Counted from the first letter of the stretch, positions 1 through 44,567 are shown. The stretch is DNA of 64,000 nt from Tenrec ecaudatus (GCF_050624435.1 NC_134538.1:125408937-125472936), one strand, 5' to 3'. Made by a program: numbers and translations. Notes: generated from the letters alone by a model not told the origin.

Positions 1-329
1 CTTGCCTTTTTACACAAAACATTACACAGAAATTTCAAAGTAAATGAATTCAGAGTTAAATAATATAATGTAAATAAGAAACATATCATTTAAAAAGTCT
101 TAACAACTACAGTATGGGCCATAGCTTGAGATGGACGAGGATCTGGATCTGTGGACACAGATGTGGAGAGGAGGGATGCAGTAACTATTTGGAAGGGGAA
201 TCCCCTTCCCTCAAATCAACTGGGAGCTGCTTTTCAGGCGTTCTCCCCCTCCTTTGCCTTTTTCACTAGCACTGGGCTGGCTTTCTCTAAACAAACAAAA
301 AAATCTGTCTAATGCAGTCTGCTGTTTCT
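1..329. other. No feature recognised
   Basis: AT-rich start of the window followed by a CT-rich stretch; no gene, SINE or transposon signature was seen. Confidence 0.5.
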
Positions 330-735
330 AAAAGGGGTTACTAAATTATCAACATTGATACCACGGTTAACCGGTTCCTTATCACGATGATTCTTTTCAA
401 AAAGCTCTTTCTTAGGACCTATTTTTTTTAACCTAAAAACAGTACAAAAAGCTACAAAAATTAAGTAAATTATAGCAAAACGCTTGGAACATAACCGCCA
501 AAGTTTTAAACAATGCGTACTACCACCAACTAATGCCGATTGACCGAAACCCGAACTGTTTTTGTTTACAAGAATCACGTGTGTTGAGTCAGATTCCCAA
601 GTTGTTCTGGAGCTCTGATGCAAAATTTTCTCGACATTTCGTGTCAAAATCTGATTATGTCGAGTACTGATTTGGTTGAGTACCAGGGTTCTACTGTAGA
701 CATATTTACAAAAGTGATTTTTAAAAAGTAGCAAT
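330..735 (-). mobile_element. Possible pogo/Tigger-like MITE
   Basis: Read on the minus strand it opens CAGTAGAACCCTGGTACTCA and continues with CTCGACATAATC- and TGTCGAGAAAATTTTGC-like phrases typical of pogo-class elements. The other end is near ACCGGTTAACCGTGGTATCA, but a matching terminal repeat is not evident. A 141-codon open frame here has no recognisable motif. Confidence 0.3.
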
Positions 736-2155
736 GAGTCTGCTTGTGTACACCCTACAACCTAATGGGATTTGGGTCTTTGGTTTGGAGGTTGAGGGCC
801 CTGGCTTCATGGGACACCCCAGTGAATTAGCCTAAGACGGTGTTTCCTGCATCTGTGATACCTTCCAGCTAGTTCAGTAGTAGTTCTAGATAATTCAGCT
901 CGCTAGTGGACAACCAGGGCCCGACTCGTCTCCATGGAATCAAAGAGGCAACAATAGTTTGAAAAGACTAGATAGGACCCTTATGGAGCAGTGAGGGTCT
1001 GTCAATGGGGAGCAACAACTCAAAGAAAGGTGAGAATGTAATCAACTCGAAGAAAAAAGTAACCAACATCACTGCATTGCACGTGTCAGAACAAACAGTT
1101 GAATTGGGGTACATCTCGCTGTGTATGTTCGCATCAACAACAAAGACGTCCCAACCAAAAACCCTACCAACATGGAAGAGGAGCAGTTAAGGAAGGCTGA
1201 ATGGGACTCACGTTGACTCTCCTTTCGGTTCTGGAGTGGCTGGCCCTCCGACTCTCCAGCTCGCTGCACTTTGGATCTTATTTATGAAGCGAGTTGATTC
1301 TGGAATGCTGCAATTCTGTGGTTTTTAGAACCTCTGGTTATCTTCTCTCAGCCACGGGTAAAATCAGGAGCATGAATACAACCTTTGATTTAAACAAAAC
1401 TTACACGTTGACGATTTTGGTTTGAGGTCCCAGAGAAGGGAAATGTTTGGTCAAAATTATTTCCACATGTCTGATGGTTATTTTGGCACCTGCGGCTCAT
1501 GGTGCTAACGAGGAGGAAACCAATGAGTGAGGGAACAATACTAGGGCATGTTTTCCCCTTCACCTCACTGATTAAAAAGGCAGCTTGGTAATAAAAAAAT
1601 AAAAGGGAGGACTTCCGCATCTAAAAGCTGGAGTTGACGAACTTTAACCCCATTCCTTTTCTAAGTACAGCGGAAATCTATACAGGCAGTCTCACACAAC
1701 CCACAGTTATGAGGGAGCTAATCCTTGTAAAATCGATTGCATTAAAATGTTGAGATACATACAATGATTCGTAATACCAAACAGATGCTACTTTGTAATG
1801 TTTATCAAAACTATTGTTATTATTAATATATTCATGATCCACAGAGAAAGATGTGGCAGTCACTCGGAGCAGGAAAGGGCTCAGTGGCAGCGTGCTTGAC
1901 CTTTTGGTAGTATGTTGAAGATATTTGAGTGTATCTGGCAGTCTAAATTTTCTAATTCATAGAAAAGTACACCATGTGCTATATACTGAGACACATTTAA
2001 CTAGCTGATGTTATATACAACCAAGCTCTAGCTAGCTGCTCTGACTTACATACAAATGTAAAGACAGATTTAGGAATGGGATTGATTCATAATCCAGGGT
2101 AGGCCTGTATATAAACCAAACATAAGAACTCCCTAAAAGGTGGAAAGATGAAGGT
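736..2155. other. Unassigned intergenic sequence
   Basis: No confident repeat or gene. A 61-codon frame at 1005-1190 (start MGSNNSKKGENVINSKKKVT) and the overlapping alternative frame around 1120-1195 read like a decayed coding or LTR-related copy, but I cannot name a parent. Confidence 0.4.
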
Positions 2156-2159
2156 AGAC

Positions 2160-3375
2160 AGGCTAAACAGCCATCTCAAGGTCAGAACAAAAAGCAAGCA
2201 AAACAAATGGGTAGAAAGAGATAAAGAGCACAACGTAAGGAAAGAAAAATAAAACAGCAAGGCTCAAGAGAGTAAAACACACGATCCTTTGAAAAGATGA
2301 ATCAAATTAACAAAATTTCTATATAAATTAAAAAGTAGAAGACAAATAGAAATGAAAGAAGATAAAACTTTCAATGTTACAGATATTAGAAATATATATT
2401 AACTTCTTGCCAATACAGTTAAAAATTCAGATGAAATGAAAAAGTTCCTGGGAAAATATAACTGACTGAAGAAAAAAAGTCTGAATAGTCATATATCACA
2501 AGGGGGACTGAATCAGTATTTTAATTTTCCCACAAAGAGGATTTCAGGCTCTCGGAGTATCACCTGTGAGTTCTAACATTCAAAGAATGACCAGTTCCTG
2601 TATGACACAGATCATTTCAGAATATATGGGAAAAATGGGAAAAGGTATTTGTGAGGCACATAACCAAACTAATAGTATCCACCATATCATGGAACTACAG
2701 CAAATCAATGAGGTAAAAAATAAAACCAGTAATTTTACAGAAATAATATGGTGAGGAAACAATGTTAACCTTATTATCAGGGAAAATTTAAATAGTAAAA
2801 CAAGATTGTGAAACTCTGGGCCCCACCCCCGCTCCTGTCTGGAGTGTAAACCGGTTTACTGACGCTTACCAAAGGCGCACTCCCGGACCCCTGCAAGCCG
2901 GCAATTCTCCTGCATTGTGCACAGTGCTAAAAACCCCAAACAGCCCAATGTCCATCAATAGGAATGGGCACACAAGTGATAGCATACTAAAGTGTGTGCA
3001 TACAATGATGTGACATCCATGAAGATTAATAAACTACAGTTACAATCATCAGCATGGATGCACTTTAAAAAATGGTGAGTACAGAAAGTAAGCCAAGGAA
3101 GAAAACTTAAGCGTTTTAGAAACTTTAAAAGCAGGCAATACAAAGTACATATTATTTAAGGTGCTAACAGCTCAAAGAAATGAAGATACTAGTGCACCAT
3201 GTAGGAGTGGGGATACAATCTGGGAAGGGCATTGAGGGGATTTTGCAGGACGTTGGCAATGTTCTGTTGTGTGGTCTGAGAAGTGTACGTGCACATTTCA
3301 AAGGTCTTTTGTATATATGCTACATTTACTAACAAACTTTTCCTGAAAAAATAAAGCTTTGCTGAAGATCATTCC
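2160..3375 (+). mobile_element. Old L1/HAL1-type LINE fragment
   Basis: A-rich text with L1 ORF-like phrases (GAAATGAAAAAGTTCCTGGG, AATATAACTGACTGAAG) leads to the typical 3' end wording CCAATGTCCATCAATAGGAA, then TATATGCTACATTTACT and a terminal AATAAAGC. The copy is plus-sense and heavily mutated, with no open frame. Confidence 0.55.
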
Positions 3376-3384
3376 ACACTGGCT

Positions 3385-3930
3385 GTCGTAGTACACGAAA
3401 GGGAGCTACCAGGTGCTCGGCCTGGATTCAGAAGAAGAGGTGGAACAAGCAATATTATGGCTAATGTCAGATGGATCTTGGCTGAAAGCAGAAAACACCA
3501 AAAAGTGGTTTACTTGTGCTTTATTGACTATGCCAAGGCTCGACTGTGGACCATAAGGAACTGTGTACAGCCTTGAGAATAGGACTTCCAGAACACTCCA
3601 TTAGGCTCCTGCGGAACTTGTGCATGGATCACCAGGCAGTTACGGAAACAGAAAAAGGCAGACTGCATGATTTCGAATCCAGAATGGTGTGCTTCAGGGT
3701 TGTATCCTCTCACCATACTTATTCATTCTGCATGCTGAGCAAAGAAGAAGAGAAGTTGGATTATCTGGAGAAGAACGAGGCATCAGGATTGGAGGAAGAC
3801 TTATTAACAACAATCATATACAGATGACATAACCTTGCTTGCTGAAAGCGAGGGGGAAGTGAAGCACTTGCGGATAAAGACCAAGGATTGCAAACTTCAG
3901 TATGAATTACAATTCAAAGAAAACAAAATT
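3385..3930 (+). mobile_element. RTE/BovB-like LINE fragment (reverse transcriptase part)
   Basis: GGATTCAGAAGAAGAGGTGG, TGGATCTTGGCTGAAAGCAG, TTTATTGACTATGCCAAGGC and CATCAGGATTGGAGGAAGAC follow the reverse transcriptase region of the afrotherian RTE (BovB-related) element. The stretch near 3825 would encode the YADD-type motif but is damaged by frameshift. It faces an opposite-strand fragment at 3985-4200. Confidence 0.75.
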
Positions 3931-3984
3931 CCTCCCGATAAGCTTGAAAAGTTGTCCATGCTTTCATTTTTGACTTGACTTAGT

Positions 3985-4200
3985 CCTGTCCTTCTCACTT
4001 GCAGCAAGATTGTATCATGTGCACTTTATAGATTAATAAGCCTCCCACCAATCCTAATGGCACATTGTTCTTCATATAAGCCAGCCTCTCTGATGATTTG
4101 CTCTGCATACAGATTGAATAAGTATGGTGAGAGGATACAATTCCGACACACTTCCCGATTTTAAACCATGCAGTCTTCCCATTTTGTTCGCACAACTGCC
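3985..4200 (-). mobile_element. RTE/BovB-like LINE fragment, inverted
   Basis: The reverse complement matches the same RTE region as 3660-3800 (phrases corresponding to GTATCCTCTCACCATACTTA and CATTAGGATTGGTGGGAGGC). It is a partial inverted duplicate of the neighbouring plus-strand fragment, though too diverged to be a recent hairpin. Confidence 0.7.
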
Positions 4201-4202
4201 TT

Positions 4203-5640
4203 TTTTTCCTTCTTAATCATTTTATTGGGGGCTCATAAGCCCTTATCACAATCCATATATCCATTCATTGTGAAGCACAATCCATATATCCATGCAATCC
4301 ATATATCCATTCATTTGTACGTTTGTTGACTTCTTCAAAACATTTTATTTCTACTTGAGCCCTTGGTATCAGCTCATTTTCCCCTCCCTCCCCCACCCCC
4401 CTTCCCTCACGAACCCTTGATCGTTTATAAATTGTTATTTTTTCATGTCTTACACTAACCAATTGTGGGGGAAACCAGCCCCTAACAACTATATCATGGG
4501 TCTGATAGGTGCAATTGTACAGTTATGATAAAGATTATAGTAAAGTCATGGAGAGTAAGAGAGATAGAATGTAAAATAAAGGAGTCAGACACATTTCATG
4601 GTAGAATGCTCACCTCCTGATTGGCCATGATCTCACCAGGCAGGTTCACACACAGTGCAGGAAGAGAGGGCAGGAGAGTCTCTATTTCTGGCCAATGCCC
4701 ATATATGCTTAAGGGGCGTGATTACAGTTAACCACACATCACAGGAAGGGGCTGTATAAGCATGACAGGAAGGGGATGAGCTAGGGGTGTGTACGCAATA
4801 AGAAGGGGAAGGACTAAGGGTTCACATGTGACAAGATAGGCAGACCCTAGACTCAATATGGCAGCCTAACTTTGGTCACCGCTGAGTGGGCTTGATGTCC
4901 TTGGGCTCTCCTTCAGAGAAACAATCTACTGTCCTTATCAGAAGGGAGTGGGCCCTACTTAGGATGGGACAGACTATACAGTCTGATTGCTTTAGATGGT
5001 TGATAACCCCCCCCCCCCACCACCTGAGAATAACCTCTGACCTGCTGTTGTTCACCTCCAAGTGTCGTCATTTGCCATATGTAGCATGCCACTTTTCTGT
5101 AGTCTGTCCCACAGGGAGGGGGTTATATGTAAATCACTATGATCATTTCCCCCTTTCTCCACCAACTTCCCCTTACCCTCCTGATATCGCTACTCTCATT
5201 ATTGGTCCTGAGGGATTTATCTGTCCTGGTTTCCCTGTGTTTCCAGCTCTTATCAGTACCTATGTACATGCTCTGGTCCAGCAGGATTTGTGTGGTAGAA
5301 CTGGGATCATGATAACGGGAGGGAAGGAAGCATTAAAGAATTAGAGGAAAGTTGTGTTTCAATGGTGCTATACTGCACCCTGACTGGCTCGTCTCTTCCT
5401 TGTGACCCTTCTGTAAGGGGAGGTCCAATTGTCTGCAGATGGACATTGGGTCTCCTCCACTCCACACTCCCCTTCATTCACATTGATACGATTTTTTGTT
5501 CTGGATCTTTGATGCCTGATCCCTGATCCCATTGACACCTCGTGATCACACAGGTGTGCTTCCTCCACGCACAGCTGCCTCTTGATCCGTGTACAAGTTC
5601 CACAGCAGCACAATGAAGTGCTCTGGAATCCCTGTCCTCA
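4203..5640 (-). mobile_element. L1-like 3' tail repeat, split by an LTR
   Basis: 4203-4462 and about 5090-5640 are successive parts of the repeat whose sense end reads ATGAGCCCCTAATAAAATGA. Here it appears reversed (TCATTTTATTGGGGGCTCAT at the left). The right part includes TCTGTCCTGGTTTCCCTGTG and GACTGGCTCGTCTCTTCC. An unrelated ~0.6 kb LTR-like unit sits between them. Confidence 0.75.
4463..5089 (+). mobile_element. Solo LTR-like insertion
   Basis: Unrelated sequence beginning TGTGGGGGAAACCAGCCCCT and ending near CATATGTAGCA interrupts the L1-like tail. TG...CA ends, ~0.6 kb length and absence of coding sequence suggest a solo LTR. A poly-C run lies at 5009-5019. No clean target duplication was found, so the boundaries and orientation are approximate. 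Confidence 0.45.
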
Positions 5641-5899
5641 AGGCTTTCTATAGTTGGTTATGATCCACACAAATACATAGAACATTTCAAATCATTAAGG
5701 AAAAGCAAAACACCACAAAAAACCCAAATGGATAGTATTAAAGATATCACTAATTTGAATAGCAATCAGAAAAAATACAAGTAAAAACCACATCAAAGGT
5801 CCTATTTCAAAACAATCAGATTGATATTAGTCCAATAACATCATGTATGGGCAAGAATAAGGGCAATAGAAACCCAAAACCAAACTCATTGAGTAAAAT

Positions 5900-6478
5900 C
5901 CGACTCATTGGCAAGGTTGTCAAAAAGTATTGCTACAAAATCACAGGAACCTTGAAAACACACACAGCATTGCGTAACTACTGTTTCTCGAAATATCCTC
6001 ACCGTGGTCCATACGCTTCTGAATGCAGTGATTCTTTCATAAGAGTTTTGCATTGTTAGATTTATACCATGTCAAGGGCTTTGACATAGAAAACTCTGGC
6101 TTTTATTTTGACCGTTCGGAAGCTGACAGACACCCGGCATGAGGTTTGTCGTTGGCTGACATTTCACCTTTTCGAAATGAGAAAACCACTTGTACACTTA
6201 AGTTTTTCCCATAGTGCTGTCCTTATAAACTGTGTTCAACATTACAAGTTTCCTAAACAGGAAAGAAAACTTCACAGCCATATACTGGTCTTAAATCAGC
6301 CATCACAAAAAATGAGGTTTGAGCAAAAACAGCTTTTACAAAAAAAAAAATGCATGGTGACCAGAGAACCTTCCCAGGTAACACCACAAGGTGCACTAGC
6401 TCAGAGTGAGTTGCTCATTGCTTGCCTAGCGGGAAAAATGCTTAATACGAAAACTCCGCCCAGCAGAGCTTTTTTCTG
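5900..6478 (-). mobile_element. Mariner element, 5' half in inverted orientation
   Basis: The reverse complement of about 6100-6478 matches the left half of the copies at 19805 and 59841: the GCTAGGCAAGCAATGAGCAA tract, the start region of the transposase and the stretch encoding KGEM plus a Pro/Ser segment. It abuts, head to head, the right half at 6479-6965 on the plus strand. The left part 5900-6100 is less certain. Confidence 0.65.
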
Positions 6479-6965
6479 AGAAGTATCCCCTCACATACAG
6501 GTTCCTTCCACCAGGTCACACTGCTATCAAGCTTTCCATTTAGAGGTTCTGAAAAGATTGCCTAACAGTGTGTGACACAAAAAGGCCTGATTTGTGACAG
6601 ATGGGGAGCAGGGGAGGGGGGACGACTGGTTTTTGGCACTACATGCAGGCGTCTCAGTGTGCCATTTCTGGCCAAAAAAAACAGCATGCCTCTCTTGCCC
6701 TAGGCACCTTACCTGACCTTACTCCATGCAACTTGTTTCCATGCATGAAGGACATGAAAGGGCAGTGATTTGACGACACATAAGTGGCAGATTTGACAAA
6801 TATATTAAGTGTAATGGAGAGTACTTTGAAAATGAAGGTTTGTGGAAAAAATTTAAAACATAGCTGGAGGGGGAAGTGTTCCGGATTTTTCTGGGTATCC
6901 CCTTGTATTCTTTAGAAGTCATTGACCTTATTACCACCACCAGTAGAAATTCACACTTAAACATC
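6479..6965 (+). mobile_element. Mariner element, 3' half
   Basis: From TTCCTTCCACCAGGTCACAC to GGGTATCCCCTTGTATTC the sequence parallels the catalytic C-terminal half and right end of the mariner at 19805-21120, including remnants of the FVPPGQ-type motif and the segment preceding the last catalytic Asp. Frameshifts and stops make it inactive. Confidence 0.75.
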
Positions 6966-7149
6966 TAGGGCTCTGATGAATATCAGGAATCCACATAGTG
7001 CCAAAGTGTGCACCTTTTTCTAGCCCACACTAGTCTGGCTCCTTCTTCCCTCCCTTCCCCAAGCCCCAGGGACTCCAAACTGAGGATCTAGATGCTCTCC
7101 ATGACAACTAACAGGTAGAGTGTCTACTACAGCTGAATACTGTACCAAC

Positions 7150-7275
7150 TTCACATTTTTTGCCCTTCATCCTCATAACCATTCTTTCAGAGCAATACTC
7201 TCCTTATACCCATCTTTCAGGTAGAGACACTGAAGCGCAGAAGTTAAGCAATTTGCTGAAGGTTTCCTACCTAGT
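7150..7275 (-). repeat. MIR SINE fragment
   Basis: Reverse complement shows MIR 3' features: CATCCTCATAACCATT, a run corresponding to AGATGAGGAAACTGAGGC (here AGGTAGAGACACTGAAGCGC) and AAGTTAAGCAATTTGC. Confidence 0.5.
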
Positions 7276-7580
7276 GGGGTTAGTGGTGGTTCAGTGGCAG
7301 AACTCTCACCTCCCAGCAGGAGATGCAAGTGTGATTGCAGGAGGATGCACTCCTGCTGCAGCCACCACACCGATGGACTGTCACTACGCATGGAGCTTCT
7401 CCACGAAAATGGGACTTGCACTGGGAGGAAAAGCCAAGAGCTACTGAAAAATCTGAAAATGAAGACTACAGAGCATAATGACCCCTCTACAACCTTCCTG
7501 GCTTGGCCCCAGTGCAAGGTTTCACCTGGAGACAGAAGTCGACTTATTGGCAGCTACCAATGACATCTAGCTAGAAGTAG
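7276..7580 (+). repeat. tRNA-Gly-like SINE
   Basis: GGTGGTTCAGTGGCAGAACTCTCACCTCCCAG resembles a tRNA-Gly head (A box and B box decayed). The body contains CAGCCACCACACCGATGGAC, also seen at the start of RTE copies such as 12290, as expected for a SINE mobilised by that LINE. No functional tRNA is predicted. Confidence 0.5.
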
Positions 7581-7869
7581 TGCAGAGTCAAGTTCAGGCA
7601 GATTGGCTTGAGAACATGCATTCTGAAGTATCGAGTCATCTCTGCTACTTAATCAGACAATCATAAAAAGATTTATCAGGAAAACCTTAGTTACAAGTAA
7701 GCATTTAGAGAAAAAATGATGAATCTAAGTCTCCAAAGCAGTTTTAGCTTGACTCGTTAAACATTAATGAAAACAAGGGTGACATTGGATACTCTTCTTT
7801 GAAAATCAGTCCATTTTTCATTACTCATGCCTTTCAAAGGCAGGTTTCTTTGTAAGATAACCAGTACAC

Positions 7870-9130
7870 TCTTTCATTCAGCTTTTTTTATTAAGACGGT
7901 TGCATAAAAGATACACATTCTCATATTGACACTTATTGTCATAAACAAAAGCAACACAAAGAAGTCAATAGCAAGATATGCTTCACATGTAAAACAATCA
8001 CTTTGCAAGATCTGGATTCCTGCACAACAAAAAGATTAGGAAGCAAATTGTGAGTAAGCCCTGTACTCAGACTATACCCAAATGTGCATATAAAAACTGC
8101 ACCCATAAAACAGCTCACCCAGGTTCCTTTGTTTACAATGCATAATTACTTAATCATCCATTTGTGAAATAAGAATGAACATGAAGAAATATTAAATCCA
8201 AATCTCATTTATTCTCAGAATATCAATGTTAAACTGAAAATAGCAACTTCATTGACTAACCATTAAATGCATCTAAAAGTAATCTTAATTTTCTTTGAAC
8301 ACTGAATGGGGTCTGCCAAAAATAGGGTATGATTTCATTCTACTTGGAAGGAGACAAGGTCTCAATCCGTGCTCAAGTAGCACAGAACAAAGGACAACAA
8401 ATCTCGCTATGAAAATGCCCATACGTGCCAGAATGCCAAGGTGACTCATGTTCATCACATGGTGAGTCTATTGAGCAAACAGCATAATGAAAGCTTATAC
8501 CTTACACAACAGAATCGCTAGAACTTAACTCTATCAGAAATTTCCAAATCTCTTTTTGGATCACCTATTAAGTATGGCAGGTCATTCAGAAAAACAGAAA
8601 TAAAGCATACACCCAGTCTTTGCAATTAAAAAATTTCCCTAACATGAACAATGGTCAGATACAAAGTTTTAGCGATTTTCTAAATCTGATTTATATAATC
8701 AAGACTTCCTTAAACAAAGAGAGGTCTTAGATATATGATCTGTACAAAGAGAGTAGAGTATATTCCATATAAGGATTCTCTTCCTATTACATGTCAATAT
8801 AATTGTTTTCTGAGTAAAGATAAACATTAAGGTTTAAGGTGTAAACACTTCAGAAAGCAAACAACTTAGTGAAGAAAAGTATTATTCACTTAAAATTGTG
8901 TAACAACTCATAATAAGGCCCTGAACTTGCAAATTTACACAAGAATACATTTACATCTCAAATTTCTAGGAAAGGCACAAGCTTTAAGTAAAAAGGCAGC
9001 AAAATTTAAAACCCAGCAATTTATTGAAAAATATGTTTATTTTATTACAGAAACAAAAAATTGCTTCTCAAGCTGTTGTCAACAGGTCATAATACAGACA
9101 TGTTTCATGCAGTGTATTTCCTTCCTGTCC
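7870..9130 (-). other. SYPL1: SYPL1 3' untranslated region (probable)
   Basis: About 1.26 kb of AT-rich, apparently repeat-free sequence follows the stop codon, in contrast to the repeats crowding both sides. Its far end has a good AATAAA hexamer at 7892-7887 on the minus strand. Further TTTATT strings on the plus strand near 9020-9045 could serve as earlier polyadenylation signals. The extent is inferred. Confidence 0.6.
7887..7892 (-). terminator. Candidate SYPL1 polyadenylation signal
   Basis: AATAAA on the minus strand, just before repeat-like sequence (MIR and a tRNA-type SINE) resumes. Cleavage would fall near 7865-7875. Confidence 0.5.
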
Positions 9131-41709
<32,579 letters not shown>

Positions 41710-41862
41710 GCTGAGTACGCCGCGGCCCCTTCCCCGAGGGTCAGCCTCGCAGCTCCGTCTCCTCTTGCGCGCGCTCTGCGGGCCGACACCTCGCGCGACA
41801 CGCTTCCGACCGCGTGTGGCGGCCGCGCGTGGGGGCCCGGGGTCGCGGGGTCGCCGTCCGAG

Positions 41863-41874
41863 TGCGCCTGCGCA
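41863..41874. promoter_or_regulatory. Candidate NRF1 binding site
   Basis: TGCGCAGGCGCA on the minus strand differs by one base from the palindromic NRF1 consensus TGCGCATGCGCA. It lies about 155 bp upstream of the SYPL1 start codon inside the CpG island, a usual position for such sites. Binding is not shown. Confidence 0.4.
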
Positions 41875-42039
41875 GTGGTTGCGCGGCGTGAACCCTGCGC
41901 CATCCACCTAATCCTGCTGGGGTCTCTGGGACTACAATGTTCTCATATCCATGTGGACGACTTCCCTGCAGTCAAAACGTTCCATTTTCATCTATTAGCC
42001 TTCACATTTAAGATGGTATCTTAATATCTATAACAGGTG

Positions 42040-42275
42040 ACATCGTGCTAAACCCACTGCCAAGATGGTTCCAAATCATGGCAATCCCATGTAAGGCTTT
42101 CACTGGCTGCGAACCTCAAGGTCAACAGTTCGAAACCACCAGGACTGAGCTTTCAGCTCTCAATTCCAGCTCATAGTGGCCCTCTGGGCAGGGTAGAACT
42201 GCTCCTGTGAGTTGCCCTTATGGGAGTAAAAGGCTTCATCTTTCTTCCACGAGCAGCTGGTGATTTCTGAGTGTT
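42040..42275 (-). repeat. AfroSINE, rearranged
   Basis: CTAAACCCACTGCCAAGATG and CAGGGTAGAACTGCTCCTGT are in reverse sense, but GAACCTCAAGGTCAACAGTT in the middle is in forward sense. This suggests a nested or recombined pair of SINEs just upstream of the SYPL1 promoter. Confidence 0.65.
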
Positions 42276-42611
42276 AACCAATGCATAAACTATCCCACCT
42301 GGCTTCCCCTTAGTAAACAAAAAGAAGAAAAAGTTGTAGCACAGTAAGATCACCTACTGCCTTCCAAGTACTTGTCGAATACTAACCGAGTCTCTAACCA
42401 CGTGAATAAGGGTCCTGGTGGTCTTACTAACTAACCCGGCATCTTAGATGTGGCTCACTGCTGAAGCAGCCTGAGGGCGACCACACACTGGGACCCACTG
42501 CCTGAGAGGATTAGGAGAAGGCTCCAAGCGGGTTTCCTTTTGTTTTTATTTTAATATTTTGTTTCTTTCTCTCAGAGACCTTTGCTTCTCAGTCTCTAAC
42601 CAATCTTTCCA

Positions 42612-42803
42612 AGGGTCCTGGTGAAGCAGTGGGTTACACGTGATCCACTTAACCACCTGGTCAGCAGTCCTAACTCCATGGGCAAACGATGTGGCTGTCT
42701 ACTGGAAAGATTTAGTCTCGAGAATCCAAAATGGCAGTTCTACTTTGTCCTATAGGGTCACTGTGCGTTGGAATGGACTTGATAGCAGTGAGGTTATTTT
42801 GGA
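42612..42803 (+). repeat. AfroSINE
   Basis: AAGGGTCCTGGTGAAGCAGT, TTTGTCCTATAGGGTCACTG, GATAGCAGTGAGGTTATTTT. Confidence 0.75.
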
Positions 42804-42876
42804 ATCCCTCTTTCTAAAGTTTTATTCAGATCTCTTAAGGCCTTTTGGGTGAACACCTAGTCAGGAGGTAGTGGAT

Positions 42877-43430
42877 TGTGGTAGTTAAACAATCTATGTC
42901 AATTTGGGACTTGAAGGGATTACGAGTGAAGGGGTGGAGTCTGGCCTGTCAAGATATAACCAGTGAGGACTCTGGGCATGGCCTGCTGAGAATTCTGGAA
43001 ACTCCTGTTTCCTCCTTGGAGGCAGGACACCCTTCTCTCTCACAACTCACTCCCTTGGAGACTCTCTCTGCTCACGCCCTGTGAGACATCCCTGAAGAGC
43101 AACCACATGGGCCAACCCAGGTGCAGCCAGAATCCTGGACCTGGAGAAGCCACGTGGAGACCCCTGCCAGCGCTGAGATGTTTACAATGCCACTGGATCT
43201 ATAAGACTTTCCACCACTGGCCTGTGAGCTTCCTGCATTTGGCCTCACTGAGTCTGAAGAGGGATTTATAGCTTGGTATTTGACATATGGGCTAATCTTG
43301 GAGTGATGGACATGACCTGGACTGGGTTGGGATGTTTTCTTAATGTACAGTTGCTTTTGCATATAAAGCTCTTTCTATACACAAATGCATGTCCATGAAT
43401 TTGTTTCTCCAGTCTACCCAGACTAACACA
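42877..43430 (+). mobile_element. Solo LTR, ERVL-like, with target duplication
   Basis: 554 bp starting TGTGGTAGTTAAACAATC and ending CCCAGACTAACACA (TG...CA). It is flanked on both sides by TGGAT (42872-42876 and 43431-43435), a 5 bp duplication as made by ERVL-class integrases. TATAAAGC near 43366 may be the TATA box or polyadenylation region. No internal retroviral genes remain. Confidence 0.8.
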
Positions 43431-43439
43431 TGGATAGTA

Positions 43440-44265
43440 GGGTTATTTGGCTTGGGATTCATAGTCTTTCTGTTATTTCAGAAAGAGATATATGTTGACA
43501 GACTAGAAAGAAGATTGTGAACTTACCAATTTTATTATTAACTGAGGGGAAAAAAGTACTATACTTTAGTAACCCAGGTTTCAAGTTTCATCTTCTTTAA
43601 ATTTATTGAGGATCTCAGGAACAGGAACGGCTGGGCCCTTTCTCAACTTCTGGGCCCCTTAGTTATCTGTTGCCAGCGTTTGCCTCCTGTTGCTAGTTCT
43701 CCACTGCTGCTTTAACCCCAGCTGGAAGTGATGGCTACTGCTTCTGCTGAGCCAGAGCGAGCACCTTAAACTTTAGGAGGTCTGTCCCTTGACCAATGTC
43801 CACTAGCATTTTGAAGATAGAGACCAGTTAGGATGAGTTGGCCAGCATCCACTCACTTGTCAGAATGGATTCGCAGAGGTGACTGAACAGAACAAACAAG
43901 ATAGCCTGCTGCTGTCACGCATCACCTACTGGGACCACCCCGCACTCCTCTGACAGCCTATCTTCCTGAGAAGAAATTGGCTGGCAGGGGCTTGTTCTCA
44001 GGCAGCAGGAGACTGGTGAATTTTTACAAGGATGTAAACAAGTGTTTTGAAACAGTAGCATCTCACTGAAGGTGTAATTGTTAAAAATAGAGGACGATTG
44101 TTCAGATGCCTGTACCACATTGGCTACAATACTGATCATCTGATTTGCTCCTCAAATCTAAGCAAAGAGCCAGAGGATGAGCGCAGGTAAGGTTCTGGGT
44201 GTCTGCTCTCCCAGGGTCCTTGTTAAAAATAATACTCCAAACACAAAATTGGCCCATATATGAAA
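43440..44265. other. Unassigned intergenic sequence
   Basis: No gene or named repeat was recognised. Confidence 0.45.
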
Positions 44266-44271
44266 CGTAGT

Positions 44272-44450
44272 AAGGAACCTTGGTAGCACTGTTGAGTAAA
44301 TGTTGGGCTGCTAACTGCAAGGTTAATGGTTCAAATCTACCAGCTGCTCCACTAGAGACAGCTGAGGGTTTCTGCTGCCAGACAGATGTGCAACCTCAGA
44401 AATCCTAGGCATCAACTCAACATCGGCAGGTTGGACTTGAATCGTTTTCT
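44272..44450 (+). repeat. AfroSINE
   Basis: AAGGAACCTTGGTAGCACTG, GCTGCTAACTGCAAGGTTAA, TCTACCAGCTGCTCCACTAG. Confidence 0.7.
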
Positions 44451-44567
44451 TAAATAGTTTCACTTTCTGTTTATACAGCATGTGCCAGGTTGTGACTCAT
44501 GGAATTTATGAATTTACAAAACTCAGAAAGGAAGTTGATTGTTTTTTTTTTGATAAATCCTTTCATC

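Noticed and set aside
41710..41907. Upstream in-frame ATG at 41907 extending SYPL1 by 66 residues
   Set aside because: The extension is low-complexity arginine-rich sequence from GC-rich DNA, has no counterpart in SYPL1, and the ATG at 41709 has a strong context and matches the known N-terminus.
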